Shown here piece after piece: positions 9,120 to 17,602 of a stretch of 64,000 nt of DNA. The number at the start of each line of letters is the position of its first letter. Within the stretch, counting starts at the first letter, position 1. Location: positions 806,001 to 870,000 of the forward strand of contig CAVWRJ010000008.1 in NCBI GenBank assembly GCA_963757335.1, given 5' to 3'. The notes under the pieces are model-generated. The model worked only from the letters and a program-made list of their open reading frames with translations. It ran no database searches and was not told where the DNA came from. This DNA is from DASQPA01 sp963757335. GTDB taxonomy: Bacteria; Acidobacteriota; Thermoanaerobaculia; Multivoradales; UBA5704. A program made the translations under genes and the position numbers.

Positions 9120-9329
9120 GTCGAGAAACGTCGATAAAGTCCGGAAAAGTCTCTCTAAACTCCAAAAAAGTCTCCCTAAACTCCTTTCGGCCCTCGATAA
9201 ACTAAAAGACGGGCCCTCCAAACTCCCTAAGGAGCTGGCTAAACTGAAATACCACCCCTCAAAACTCCATTGGAACCTCCGTAAACTGAAATGGAAGGCC
9301 TCTAAACTCCGCGCGAACCTCTCTAAACT
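9120..9329. repeat. 21-bp repeat array, left arm (10 units)
   Basis: Ten consecutive units, each exactly 21 bases, ending at 9140, 9161, 9182, 9203, 9224, 9245, 9266, 9287, 9308 and 9329. Nearly all end in TAAACT (variants TAAAGT, CAAACT and AAAACT); several contain CCTCTC before it. The other positions drift freely. No complete open frame with a start signal follows the array. It sits between the CPBP protease and ssb. Confidence 0.9.
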
Positions 9330-9351
9330 GAAATACCGTCGCTCTTTTCTA

Positions 9352-9603
9352 CTTTAGAGAGGTTTCGGCGGACTTTGGAGGGGTTTGGAGCGACTCTGGA
9401 GGGAGTTGGAGCCTGTCCAGGGACGTTCGGAGCACCGCCGGAGACCGATGGCGGGACTTTAGGGAGGTTCTGGCGGAGTTTAGAGAGGTCCTGGCAGAGT
9501 TTAGGCAGGCTTTTGGGGACTTTAGAGAGCCTCGGAGACCTCCCGGAGACGTTCGGAGCCTCCACGGAGGCCGCCGGCGGGAGTTTCTGGAGGTTCGAGC
9601 GGC
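9352..9603. repeat. 21-bp repeat array, right arm (12 units, inverted)
   Basis: Twelve units of exactly 21 bases in the opposite orientation to the left arm. Units typically begin CTTTAGAGAGG or GTTTAGAGAGG, the reverse complement of the left arm's CCTCTCTAAACT. The two arms are separated by about 22 bases (9330-9351). From 9604 to 9675 I see nothing beyond the end of ssb. Confidence 0.9.
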
Positions 9604-9675
9604 GTTTAAAGAAAAACGCCGCGCCCGGGCGGGAGCCCCAGGCGCGGCGCAGGTCCTTGCGGTCTCCCGCCGGGT

Positions 9676-10146
9676 CTAGAACGGGATGTCGTCGTCCTCG
9701 GGCTCGCCGAAGCCGCCGCCGCCCGAGCCGCCCTCGTCGTAGCCACCGCCACCCCCGCCGCTGGGGCCGGAGGGTGGGTGGCCGCCGGGGCCGTCGTACT
9801 CGCCGCCGGCACCACCGCCGCGCGAGCCGAGCATCTGGAAGTTCTCGCAGATGACCTCGGTCCGGTAGCGCTTCTCGCCGCTGTTCTTGTCGTCCCAGGA
9901 GCGGGTCTGGAGGCGCCCCTCCAGGTAGATCTGCTTACCCTTGGTCAAGTACTGACCGGCGACCTCGGCCTGGCGGCCCCAGACGACGATCTGGTGCCAC
10001 TCGGTCTGCTCCTGCCGCTGGCCGCTCTTGTCCTTCCACTTGCGGCTGGTGGCAAGGGTGAAGCTGGCGACAGGCTGCCCCGAGGGGGTCGAGCGCACCT
10101 CGGGGTCGCGGCCCAAATTGCCCACCAGGATCACTTTGTTGATCAT
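9676..10146 (-). CDS. ssb: Single-stranded DNA-binding protein
   Basis: A 156-residue SSB. The OB-fold starts MINKVILVGNLGRDPEVR and runs to about residue 108, including WHQIVVWGRQAEVAGQYL and YLEGRLQTRSW. A glycine-rich linker follows, ending in the acidic tip DDDIPF that recruits repair and replication partners. It binds single-stranded DNA as a tetramer. The ATG at 10146 has AGGAGA nine bases upstream. It is divergent from dtd. Confidence 0.96.
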   Translation of the reverse strand: MINKVILVGNLGRDPEVRSTPSGQPVASFTLATSRKWKDKSGQRQEQTEWHQIVVWGRQAEVAGQYLTKGKQIYLEGRLQTRSWDDKNSGEKRYRTEVICENFQMLGSRGGGAGGEYDGPGGHPPSGPSGGGGGGYDEGGSGGGGFGEPEDDDIPF

Positions 10147-10282
10147 GCGTCCATTCTCCTCTTGTCTCGAATGAGCTACGGTATCACACCCCCCGAGACC
10201 AGCCAGAACCGGCCCAGCCGGTGGGGGCGCGGGGGCGCTGGCGACGTCCGCCAGGCCCTCCTTTTGAGGAAGGACGTAAAAC

Positions 10283-10720
10283 GTGCGTCTAATCTTGCAG
10301 CGGGTCCTTTCGGCCTCGGTGACGGTCGACGGTGAGGAGGTGGGACGGATCGGCCGGGGCATCCTGGTGCTCGCCGGCATCGCCCGCGGCGACGGCTTAA
10401 AGGAGGTCGCCGCGGCGGCCGAAAAGCTCGCCGGGCTCCGCATCTTCGACGACCCCGCCGGCAAGATGAACCTCGATACCCGCGCCGTGGGCGGCGCCTT
10501 TCTGGTCGTCTCCCAGTTCACCCTCGCCGGCTCGCTCGCCCGCGGCCGCCGCCCTTCGTTCGACGACGCCGCCCCGCCGGCCGCGGCGGCCCCCCTGGTC
10601 GAGGCGCTCGTCAGCGACCTCCGCGGCCGCGGCTTCGCCGTCGAGACCGGCCGCTTCCGGGCCCACATGGAGGTCGCCCTCGTCAACGACGGGCCGGTGA
10701 CGTTCCTGCTGGAGGTCTAA
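10283..10720 (+). CDS. dtd: D-aminoacyl-tRNA deacylase
   Basis: A 145-residue Dtd that hydrolyses D-amino acids (and glycine) from mischarged tRNA. Both active-site signatures are present: SQFTLAG near residue 77 and NDGPVT near residue 136, which forms the Gly-cisPro chiral filter. The GTG start at 10283 is preceded by GAGGAAGGACG. Length is standard. It converges on the M50 protease gene, 14 bases away. Confidence 0.94.
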   Translation: MRLILQRVLSASVTVDGEEVGRIGRGILVLAGIARGDGLKEVAAAAEKLAGLRIFDDPAGKMNLDTRAVGGAFLVVSQFTLAGSLARGRRPSFDDAAPPAAAAPLVEALVSDLRGRGFAVETGRFRAHMEVALVNDGPVTFLLEV

Positions 10721-10734
10721 AGAGAGAGGGACCC

Positions 10735-11676
10735 TCAGCGCACCGCGATCTGGCGGAGCGGCACCGGGGCGAAGCAGAGGACGAGGAGGAGGAGCGCCAG
10801 GGCGGCGACCCAATGGCGGCGGCGGTCGAGCGGTTCGGACTCGTTGCCCACCGGCGGGTGCTGCAGGCGCAGAACGAGCACGATCCCGCACCAGAGCCAC
10901 CAGCCCGGCCAGAGGAAGCCGGCGGCGGCGAGCCCCACCCAGAGCGGCTTGGCCAGGCGCCGCTGCCAGCGCCCGAGAACGGCATAGAGGATGTGCCCGC
11001 CGTCGAGCTGGCTTAAGGGGAGGAGGTTGAGCGCCGTGGCGAAGAGCCCGAACCAGGCGCCGAAGGCGACCGGGTGGAGATCCAGGGTCTGCCCCGGCAG
11101 CAGCCGGTGGTGGAAGAGCCGGCTGGTGAGCTCGATCGCCAGGCAGCGCCCGGGGAGGAGCAGCTCCGCCCGTGCCTGGCGGAGGTCGGCGACCTCGACG
11201 AAGCTCCCCACCCGCGAGTGCGCCACGCCATAGAAGAGGAAGGGGAGGAGCGCCACGAAGCCGGCAAGCGGGCCGGCGACCCCGACGTCGAACAGCTCGC
11301 GCTTGTCGCGGATCGGGCTGCGGATGCGGATGAAGGCGCCGAGCGTCCCGAAGCCGGCGGGGAAGGGGAGGAAGTAGGGCACCGTGGCGGAGATGCCGTA
11401 ATGCCGGCAGACGAGGTAGTGCCCCATCTCGTGCGCGAAGAGGATGCCGAGGAGGGTGAGCGAGATCTCCAGGCCGGGGACGAGGAGCTGCGGGTCGTGC
11501 CACACCTGGAGCACCGTCGACGGCAGGAGGGCCGGGTAGAGATCCGTCTGCAGGTCCGTGCGGGTCGACCGCAGGAGGACGGGGCCAATCGTCGTCACCG
11601 TGAGGAAGGTGAGGAAGAGAAGAACGAGCGAGCGCCCCCAGCGCGGCCTGGGCTGGGGGGGAGGCACATAGACCAC
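10735..11676 (-). CDS. Site-2-protease-family (M50) membrane metalloprotease
   Basis: A roughly 313-residue multi-spanning protease. The zinc motif is HEMGHY in FAHEMGHYLVCRHYG, and the third ligand motif is LDGGH in LSQLDGGHILYAVLG. This layout matches M50 proteins that cleave membrane substrates within the bilayer. The GTG at 11676 is the first usable start; the frame continues upstream through proline-rich codons to the HU stop codon without ATG, GTG or TTG, so the true start could be a rare codon nearer HU. It follows HU on the same strand. Confidence 0.85.
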   Translation of the reverse strand: MVYVPPPQPRPRWGRSLVLLFLTFLTVTTIGPVLLRSTRTDLQTDLYPALLPSTVLQVWHDPQLLVPGLEISLTLLGILFAHEMGHYLVCRHYGISATVPYFLPFPAGFGTLGAFIRIRSPIRDKRELFDVGVAGPLAGFVALLPFLFYGVAHSRVGSFVEVADLRQARAELLLPGRCLAIELTSRLFHHRLLPGQTLDLHPVAFGAWFGLFATALNLLPLSQLDGGHILYAVLGRWQRRLAKPLWVGLAAAGFLWPGWWLWCGIVLVLRLQHPPVGNESEPLDRRRHWVAALALLLLVLCFAPVPLRQIAVR

Positions 11677-11735
11677 GGGCCGCGGCGGCGGCAGCAGCTC
11701 GAGCAGGGGGAACGACGGGCCGGGCTGGTCGCGGT

Positions 11736-12002
11736 TCAGAGGTTTTTGAGATCCTTGCCGGGCTTGAAACGGACGGTCTTGCCGGGCGTGATCGCGACCT
11801 CGACCCCGGTCTTGGGGTTGCGGCCGACGCCCTTCTTGCGGTCGCGCACCTGGAACACTCCAAAGCCGCGGAGCTCGATGCGCTTGCCGTCACAGAGGGC
11901 GTTCTTCATCGCCTCGATGATGGTGTCGACCGCCTGGGCTGCCTTGACCCGCGGGACTTCCGTGATTTCCGCGACGCGGTCTACGATGTCGGACTTGATC
12001 AT
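11736..12002 (-). CDS. hup: HU/IHF-family nucleoid protein
   Basis: An 88-residue DNA-bending protein with the family signature GFGVFQVRDRKKGVGRNPKT near residues 46-65, including the conserved RNP beta-arm. The N-terminus MIKSDIVDRVAE and the spacing are typical for HU or IHF-alpha-like proteins; the sequence alone does not separate them. GGAG lies about eight bases before the ATG. It is placed between the GspE-N/GAF-like gene upstream and the M50 protease downstream on the same strand. Confidence 0.93.
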   Translation of the reverse strand: MIKSDIVDRVAEITEVPRVKAAQAVDTIIEAMKNALCDGKRIELRGFGVFQVRDRKKGVGRNPKTGVEVAITPGKTVRFKPGKDLKNL

Positions 12003-12068
12003 CTGTACTCCGAAGGAGACGGCGAGTCTAACAACGGGTGTTTCAGGGTGTCAACAAAAAGACACCGC

Positions 12069-13569
12069 CTACGCGCCCCGTACTGCCTGTTTTTTGAAGA
12101 GGATGCAACGCTCGAAGGCGGCGACAGTCGCATCGGTCAGACGCTTCAGCTCCTCCAGATGGAGGCCGGCCGGACCGCTCTCGGCGCGGTCGGCATAGAT
12201 CATGGCGATCAGCCGCCCCCGCAGGCGGACCGGCATCACCACAGAGTCGCGCGGCAGCTCCCCGCCCCAGGTGGCGGCGAGCTCGCGGTGGATCGGCATC
12301 GGCGCCAGGGGGCCGAGGTGGAGGCCGCTCCCGCCGCGGAGATTGAGGAAGATCGACGGCCGGTCGAAGCCCACCGAGAAGGCGGAGAAGGCCTTGAGGT
12401 CGATCCCCGCGCCCGCCGCCCGCCAGGCCGAGACCTCGTCGCGGCTCGCCTGGAAGAGCGCCACTCGCCGGTAGCGGGTGCCGAGGAAGGCGAGGAGGAG
12501 GTCGCCGACCTCCTCGCGGTCGCGGACGAGGGCGAGCGCCTCCAGGGCCGCGGCGAGGGTGGTGGGTGGCGGGATCGTCGGGATCGGGGCGAGCTTCGGG
12601 ATTGGCGGGATCGGCGGGATGGCGAGGGCGTTGGGACCTGCGCCAGAGCTGGGGGGAGCGGGGGGGGTGGGAGAGGTGGGCGGGAGGGGCCGCTCTCCGA
12701 GCCCTGGATCAGCGCCTGCTCCTCCGGGGTGAGCGACAGGGAGCGCGGCCGGGCCGGGGGGGCGGCGGCCCGAGGGGCCGGAGGTTCGGCCGGAGGCGCG
12801 CGGCGGCCGGAGTTGCCGCAGCGGCCGGAGGTGCCGCGGGCGCCGGCCTGTCGGCGGCGGCGAAGAGCGCCGTGGTGGCCGGGCGGACGGCGGGCGCGAG
12901 CGAGCTCGGGCCTTCGGCGGGGAGCACGACCCGCGGCCGGCGCGGCGGCGCCCCCGGCGTTTGCGGCGTGGGGGCGTCCGGCAGGTGTGGCGGCGGCTGC
13001 ATGCGCGGCGGGCGGGCGAAGCGGTCGCCTTCGAGCGGCGGCAGGACCTCCTGCGGCGGCTCGGCGGGGGCCGGGGCGGCCTTCTCCCACAGGTAGCGCG
13101 AGCGGTTGAGGCGATCGAGCAGGTTGCCGAAGCGCGACGGGCACTCCTCGTCGTAGTACTTCTCGAGCGCCTCGAAGATGCGGATCTCGTTGCCGACGTG
13201 GATCCGCACCCGCTTGCCGGTGGCGAAGGCGATCTCGTCCTGACAGGCGAGGTTCCGGGCGTCGAGCATCGCCACGTCGAGCCGGCCGCCCATGGCGCGG
13301 AAGGGGATGGCCCGGCAGCGGCGGGCGAGCTTCGCCGGCAGCAGCTCCTGCACCTCCTCGGGGATGCCGTGGAGCTCCTCGACCCGCGCCGCGGGCACCC
13401 CGAGCTGCTCGGCGAGCCCCTTCTGCAGCAGATCCTCGGTGATCGCGTCCATTTCGAGCAGACAGGTGCCGAGCCGCCCGCCGACGACGCCCTGGTTCTT
13501 CAGGGCACGCGTCAGCTGCTGGACCGTGATCCAGCCGCGCGCGACCAGGAGTTGCCCGAGCTTGCCCAT
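12069..13569 (-). pseudogene. GspE N-terminal (MshEN) domain protein with C-terminal GAF-like domain, frameshifted
   Basis: From the ATG at 13569 one frame encodes about 150 residues of MshEN/GspE-N domain (MGKLGQLLVARGWITVQQLT onward), a fold used in type II secretion and pilus ATPases and known to bind c-di-GMP in some members. A proline-rich linker follows. The frame then fails twice: near a G7 run at 12754-12760, after which LTPEEQALIQG is readable in a second frame, and near a G8 run at 12660-12667. A third frame then encodes a GAF-like domain (ALEALALVRDREEVGDLLL to MPVRLRGRLIAMIYADRAE) ending at 12069. I read this as one gene of about 500 codons with two homopolymer indels. Confidence 0.7.
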
Positions 13570-13689
13570 CTACTTGCCCATCTAATAGCCGATCGTCCCC
13601 GGCCCTACTTCGTCTTCGGTTCGGTTTCTAACTTCTTGTCTTTAGGCTACTTAACAGTAAGGGGGAGATTATAGGGGCGGCCCCTCGCC

Positions 13690-13718
13690 TTGTAAAGCAC
13701 CCAGCGGCCCGGTATTCT
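13690..13718 (+). promoter_or_regulatory. Sigma-70-type promoter of the TPR gene
   Basis: TTGTAA (13690-13695), a 17-base spacer and TATTCT (13713-13718). The GTG start codon follows only six bases later, so the transcript should begin at or beside the start codon. Confidence 0.6.
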
Positions 13719-13724
13719 GGAGCG

Positions 13725-15764
13725 GTGAAAGTGTTGGCTCCCGCGCTCCTCGCCCTCTTCTGTGCCGTTCTCCCCGCTCTCCCGATGCCGGCGGCCGAGG
13801 CGGCCCCGTCGGCCCCGTCGGCCCCGTCTGTAAAGCCGTCCGGTGCCAGCACTGCCGGCACTCCCGCGGCGGCCCGGCCCGAGCCGGCCGAGCAGGCGGC
13901 CTTCCAGTTCACCCTCGGCAAGGTGCTCGCCGCCGAGGGTTCGTTCCCCGAGGCCCTGGCCGCCTTCGAAGAGGCGGGGAAGCTCGCTCCTCAGGACCCC
14001 TACGTCCGTCTGGAGCGCGCCCAGCTCCTCGGTCGGCTGGGCTCGATCGCGCGGACGCCGAAGAACCGCGCGGAGTACCTGGGCCAGGCGGTCGAGGAGG
14101 TCGACCGGGCGCGCCAGCTGGCGCCCGGCAACCCGGACGTGCTGCGCGGCGTGGGCGAGATCTACCTGGCGCTCGCTGACCAGGATCCGAAGGCCATGGC
14201 CACCGCCCAGGCGGCCTACGAGACCCTGAGGCGGCAGGATCCTGCAGATCTCCAGGTGATGGTCACCCTCGGCCGCATCTACCTGGAGGAGGGCCAGGCG
14301 GGGCGCGCCGCCGACGTCTTCAAGGAGCTGGTGGGCTACACCCCCAACAACGAGGTCGCCACCCTGCTGCTCGTCGAGGCGCTGCTCAAGGCCGACCGCA
14401 AGCCGGAGGCGGAAGGGGTCCTCAAGGACCTGCTTGCGGCCAATCCGGAGTCACTCCAGACGCGGCTCACCCTGGCCGAGGTCGAGGGGCAGCGCGGCGA
14501 CCAGCGGGCGGCCCTGGCGACCCTCCTCGCCGCGCCGGAGCCGGTGCGCGAGGACCCGCAGCTGCGCCGCCAGCTGGCCTCCGCCCTCTATCTCACGGGC
14601 GACCTCGACTCCGCCTTGAAGACCGCCGACGATCAGTTGAAGGCGCAGCCCGACAACCAGTACCTGGAGCTGCTCAAGGGTCTGATCCTGACCGCCCAGG
14701 GGCGCAACCCCGAGGCGCTGACCCTCCTTACTCGCCTGCGCCAGACCGATCCCCAGGATCTGGTCCTCGCGGTGACCCTGGCGCGGGTGCTCCGCCGCGA
14801 GGGGAAAAAGGAGGACGCCGCGAAGCTCCTCTCGGATCTGGCGAGAGACCTCGCCAAAGACGGCAAGGTCAAGGAGTCGCGCGAGGCGACCCTCGAGCTC
14901 GCTCAGCTCTACGCCACGACCGAGGACTGGCAGCAGGAGAGCGAGGCGGTCGCCCCCCTCCTGCGCGCCGAGGACGCCGGGGTCCGCACCGAGGCCCTGC
15001 TGATCAAGGCCGACGCGCTCCTCGAGCTCAAGCGCTACGACGAGGCCCTCGCCGTCCTCGTGCCGCCGTCGTCGAGCGCTCCCGCCCCCGCGCCGGCGAT
15101 CGCCGCCAAGCGCGGCGAGGTGCTGTTCAAATCCGGCAAGGAGCGCGAGGCCCGGCGTCAGCTCGACCGCCTCTCCCGTTCGGAGGACCCGCAGACTCTC
15201 CTCGCCGTGGCCCAGGCGTACCAGCGGCTCGACCAGTACGGCGACTCGATCCCGCTGATCAACAAGGTGCTGGCCGGCCACCCGGACCTGCCGGCCGCCG
15301 GCCTCATGCTCGGCGCCGCCTACGACCGGACCGGGAAGCGCGACCAGGCCGTGGCCGTCTTCCGGAAGGTGCTCAAGGCCGCCCCCGACTTCCATGCCGT
15401 CTTGAACTACCTGGGCTACATGTGGGCGGAGAAGGGGGAGAACCTGGACGAGGCGGTCGCCATGATCCGCCGGGCGGTGACCCTCGATCCGGACAACGGC
15501 GCCTATGTCGATTCTCTGGGCTGGGCCCACTACCGCCTCGGCCAGTACGACCGCGCGCGCGACTACCTGGAGCGGGCGACCCGCCTGGTGCCGGAGGACG
15601 CCACCGTCCACGAGCACCTGGGCGACGTCTATCTCGCGCTCGGGCAGCGCGACAAGGCGCGCGAGATGTACCGCCGCGCCCTCGCTCTCCGCGATCCCAA
15701 CCCCGAGCAGGTTCGGCGCAAGCTCGACGGGCTGGCCGGCAGCGCTCCCACCCCCCGCCGCTGA
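13725..15764 (+). CDS. Exported TPR-repeat protein
   Basis: A 679-residue protein with a signal peptide (hydrophobic ALLALFCAVLPALP, then AEA) and tetratricopeptide repeats through most of its length. Examples are LGKVLAAEGSFPEALAAFEE near residues 65-84 and LGDVYLALGQRDKAREMYRR near 635-654. Such proteins act as periplasmic or outer-membrane protein-binding scaffolds; no enzymatic domain is seen. The start is GTG at 13725, directly after a -10 box. The following gene, 22 bases downstream, encodes a LolB-like lipoprotein, a pairing that suggests an outer-membrane role (inference). Confidence 0.85.
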   Translation: MKVLAPALLALFCAVLPALPMPAAEAAPSAPSAPSVKPSGASTAGTPAAARPEPAEQAAFQFTLGKVLAAEGSFPEALAAFEEAGKLAPQDPYVRLERAQLLGRLGSIARTPKNRAEYLGQAVEEVDRARQLAPGNPDVLRGVGEIYLALADQDPKAMATAQAAYETLRRQDPADLQVMVTLGRIYLEEGQAGRAADVFKELVGYTPNNEVATLLLVEALLKADRKPEAEGVLKDLLAANPESLQTRLTLAEVEGQRGDQRAALATLLAAPEPVREDPQLRRQLASALYLTGDLDSALKTADDQLKAQPDNQYLELLKGLILTAQGRNPEALTLLTRLRQTDPQDLVLAVTLARVLRREGKKEDAAKLLSDLARDLAKDGKVKESREATLELAQLYATTEDWQQESEAVAPLLRAEDAGVRTEALLIKADALLELKRYDEALAVLVPPSSSAPAPAPAIAAKRGEVLFKSGKEREARRQLDRLSRSEDPQTLLAVAQAYQRLDQYGDSIPLINKVLAGHPDLPAAGLMLGAAYDRTGKRDQAVAVFRKVLKAAPDFHAVLNYLGYMWAEKGENLDEAVAMIRRAVTLDPDNGAYVDSLGWAHYRLGQYDRARDYLERATRLVPEDATVHEHLGDVYLALGQRDKAREMYRRALALRDPNPEQVRRKLDGLAGSAPTPRR

Positions 15765-15786
15765 CCCGCTTCCCGAACGGACGATT

Positions 15787-16566
15787 GTGACCCTACCTCT
15801 CTCTCCGGCGTACGGCCGGGGGAGTGCGTGTCAGCGGTCGCCGCGCTGGCTGCGGTCGCCGTGGCCCCGCCTCGCCACGGCCGCGCTCCTTTTCGCCCTC
15901 GGCGGCTGCTCGCTCCTCCATCGCTCCCCCCGCCCGGTGCCGGCCGGCAGCTCGCCGCCCTGGCAGATCCCGGAGGCCGCCTATGGCTCGCAGCGCCTCT
16001 ACCGGGTGAGCTACTCCGGGCCGGAGGGGGAGGGGAACATCCGGCTCACCCTGCGGCTCGCGGCGCCCGACCGCTACCAGGTGACGACCGCCGACCCCGT
16101 GGGCCGCACCCTCTGGAGCCTGGATGTGGCGGAGGACTCCGGGCTCTGGCTCGACCACCGGAACCGGACCTTCTGCCGGTTCGAGGGCCGTTTCGACATC
16201 TCCGGGGTGCCCCTGGCGCCCTTTCCGCTCCTCTCGCTCCCCTCGCTCCTCCTGGGGAGGCTCCCGGCCGAGCCCGCGGCAACGCCCCAGGAGAAGGGGA
16301 AGGACATCACCTTCAAGGACAACCTGGAACGCCGGTGGACGGCGACCCTGGCCTCCGGCCAGGTCGTCTCGTGGACCCTCTGGGACGGCCAGAAGCCGGC
16401 GGTCCTCTGGGTGCAGCGCGACGATTGGGCCATCCTCTCGGACCGTGCCCAGAAGGTGCAGATGCGCTGGAAGGAGGTCGTGCGGGAGCCCCTGCCGCAC
16501 CCGCCCCAGCCGCTCGCGGCGCCCGAGGGCTTCGAGGAGGAGGACTGCAGAGAGCCGGCGAGCTGA
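15787..16566 (+). CDS. LolB/DUF4292-like outer-membrane lipoprotein
   Basis: A 259-residue protein with an N-terminal hydrophobic stretch ending in the lipobox FALGGC (Cys at about residue 40), then proline-rich linker. The mature part contains strands resembling the LolA/LolB/DUF4292 fold (YRVSYSGPEGEGNIRLTLRL, RTLWSLDVAEDSGLWLDH). Proteins of this fold carry or receive lipoproteins at the outer membrane; the exact role here is unknown. The start is a GTG at 15787, 22 bases after the TPR gene, so they are likely co-transcribed. A palindromic repeat follows the stop codon directly. Confidence 0.7.
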   Translation: MTLPLSPAYGRGSACQRSPRWLRSPWPRLATAALLFALGGCSLLHRSPRPVPAGSSPPWQIPEAAYGSQRLYRVSYSGPEGEGNIRLTLRLAAPDRYQVTTADPVGRTLWSLDVAEDSGLWLDHRNRTFCRFEGRFDISGVPLAPFPLLSLPSLLLGRLPAEPAATPQEKGKDITFKDNLERRWTATLASGQVVSWTLWDGQKPAVLWVQRDDWAILSDRAQKVQMRWKEVVREPLPHPPQPLAAPEGFEEEDCREPAS

Positions 16567-16572
16567 CCGCCC

Positions 16573-16666
16573 CGGCACCGGGTCCGTTTGAATCCTGCGG
16601 GCCGACTCCTGCGGGCGCTCCGCACAGCCAGTCGCCGGTCCTCGGATCCAACGGACCCCGGAACCG
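16573..16666. repeat. Palindromic intergenic element, copy A
   Basis: About 94 bases. The outer arms pair: GGTCCGTTTGAATCC (from 16581) with GGATCCAACGGACC (to 16657), extended outward by CCGG/CCGG-type pairing. The core reads CCTGCGGGC ... CAGCCAGTCGC. The same element occurs at 20693-20783 with GGCTCC/GGAGCC in place of GGTCC/GGACC, so the arms change together and pairing is kept. It resembles a REP/MITE-type element or RNA hairpin. Confidence 0.75.
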
Positions 16667-16680
16667 ACCGCCCCCCTGAT

Positions 16681-16709
16681 TTGACACCCCGGCCCACCCC
16701 CTCTAGCAT
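16681..16709 (+). promoter_or_regulatory. Sigma-70 promoter upstream of spoVG
   Basis: TTGACA at 16681-16686, exactly 17 bases, then TAGCAT at 16704-16709. This is the best-matching promoter in the window. It would start transcription near 16716, about 300 bases before the spoVG ATG. Confidence 0.65.
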
Positions 16710-17014
16710 AGTGGCCCGCTGGCGGAGGATGGTATGCCCTCACGCCCCCGGGACGGGGTGATCGCCAAGAGTTGGGTCGGAAACGCTCCCAGAGGGGCCG
16801 CTATGGTTATAATGCGTTGGTTGATGCCGACGCGTGTTTAAGGCGGCGCCCCGGGAAGGTGAGTCCTGTTTGCCGGATTCCGTGATCCCGCTAAGCCGCA
16901 GCGATCCTCCTGCCGGAGCCCGGAGCTGCGGTCTGGAGCCTAGCGCGTATGCCGTTGCGCCCATCGCTTTACCGCGCCAGAGGGGTCCGACTAGGGATGA
17001 CGGAGAGGACGCAC
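16710..17014 (+). other. Long spoVG leader, possibly structured RNA
   Basis: No convincing gene lies in these 305 bases. A second perfect -10, TATAAT, is at 16808-16813 without a -35. A hairpin can form with CCGCAG and CTGCGG arms around 16893-16930, enclosing a smaller CTCC-GGAG hairpin. A 35-codon frame begins at ATG 16734 after GGAGG, but its codon use is unlike its neighbours. The region may be a structured 5' leader or a small RNA; I cannot assign a family. Confidence 0.35.
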
Positions 17015-17497
17015 ATGGAGATCACTGAAGTCAAGGTCTTTCCGATTAACGAAGAGAAGCTCAGGGCATTCGTCTCGATCGTCTTCGACCAGTGTTTCAT
17101 GGTCAACGACATCAAGATCATCCAGGGGCGCGACGGTCTCTTCATCAGCATGCCGAGCCGGAAGAAGAAGAACGGCGAGTTCAAAGATGTCGCGCACCCG
17201 TTGAACAACGAGACGCGGCGGATGATCGAGACCCAGGTTTTAGCCGAGTACGAGCGGGTGCTCGGCGAGCGTGGCGAGCGGACGCCGGAGCTGTCCGCGG
17301 CCGTGCAGCTGCGCACCGAGATCGGCCTGGCGGCTGATGCCGGCACGGCGATGCCGGCGATGTCGCCGCCACCGTCGTCGGCATCGTCTGCGACATCGGC
17401 GAGGGTGCCGATGGCAGCCATGCCGCCGGTTGCGGAGAGGACTATGGAGGAGGTCGCGGAGATGCATCTCCGCGACTCCTTCTGGGATGTAACCTAG
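17015..17497 (+). CDS. spoVG: SpoVG-family DNA/RNA-binding regulator
   Basis: The first 85 residues are a standard SpoVG: MEITEVKVFPINEEKLRAFV, then VNDIKIIQGRDGLFISMPSR and DVAHPLNNETRRMIE. SpoVG proteins bind nucleic acid and act as pleiotropic regulators. Here the protein is 160 residues, against about 85-100 usually. The extra C-terminal part is rich in Ala, Pro, Ser and Met and ends in an acidic helix, MEEVAEMHLRDSFWDV. The ATG at 17015 follows GGAGAGG. tRNA-Gln, prs, rplY and pth follow on the same strand. Confidence 0.9.
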   Translation: MEITEVKVFPINEEKLRAFVSIVFDQCFMVNDIKIIQGRDGLFISMPSRKKKNGEFKDVAHPLNNETRRMIETQVLAEYERVLGERGERTPELSAAVQLRTEIGLAADAGTAMPAMSPPPSSASSATSARVPMAAMPPVAERTMEEVAEMHLRDSFWDVT

Positions 17498-17602
17498 GCT
17501 CCGGATGCCGGGCGGCGCCTGGCCCCGAAGCTTATAAGCTCCACGCGGTGGGGGAGAACGGACGCGCGGCGGCTTTCGGGGCAGCCGCGCGGGCCGCGAG
17601 AC

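Noticed and set aside
9120..9603. CRISPR array
   Set aside because: Units are 21 bases with no separate spacers, most positions vary, and no cas gene is present. The same applies to blocks 2 and 3.
16734..16841. 35-codon gene with GGAGG upstream
   Set aside because: Third-position GC is low for this genome, a perfect TATAAT lies within it, and no similarity is recognised.
16834..16935. Cobalamin riboswitch before spoVG
   Set aside because: Short blocks like GGGAAGGTGAGTCC and CCCGC recall the class, but the B12 box and conserved order are not met and the downstream gene is unrelated to B12.
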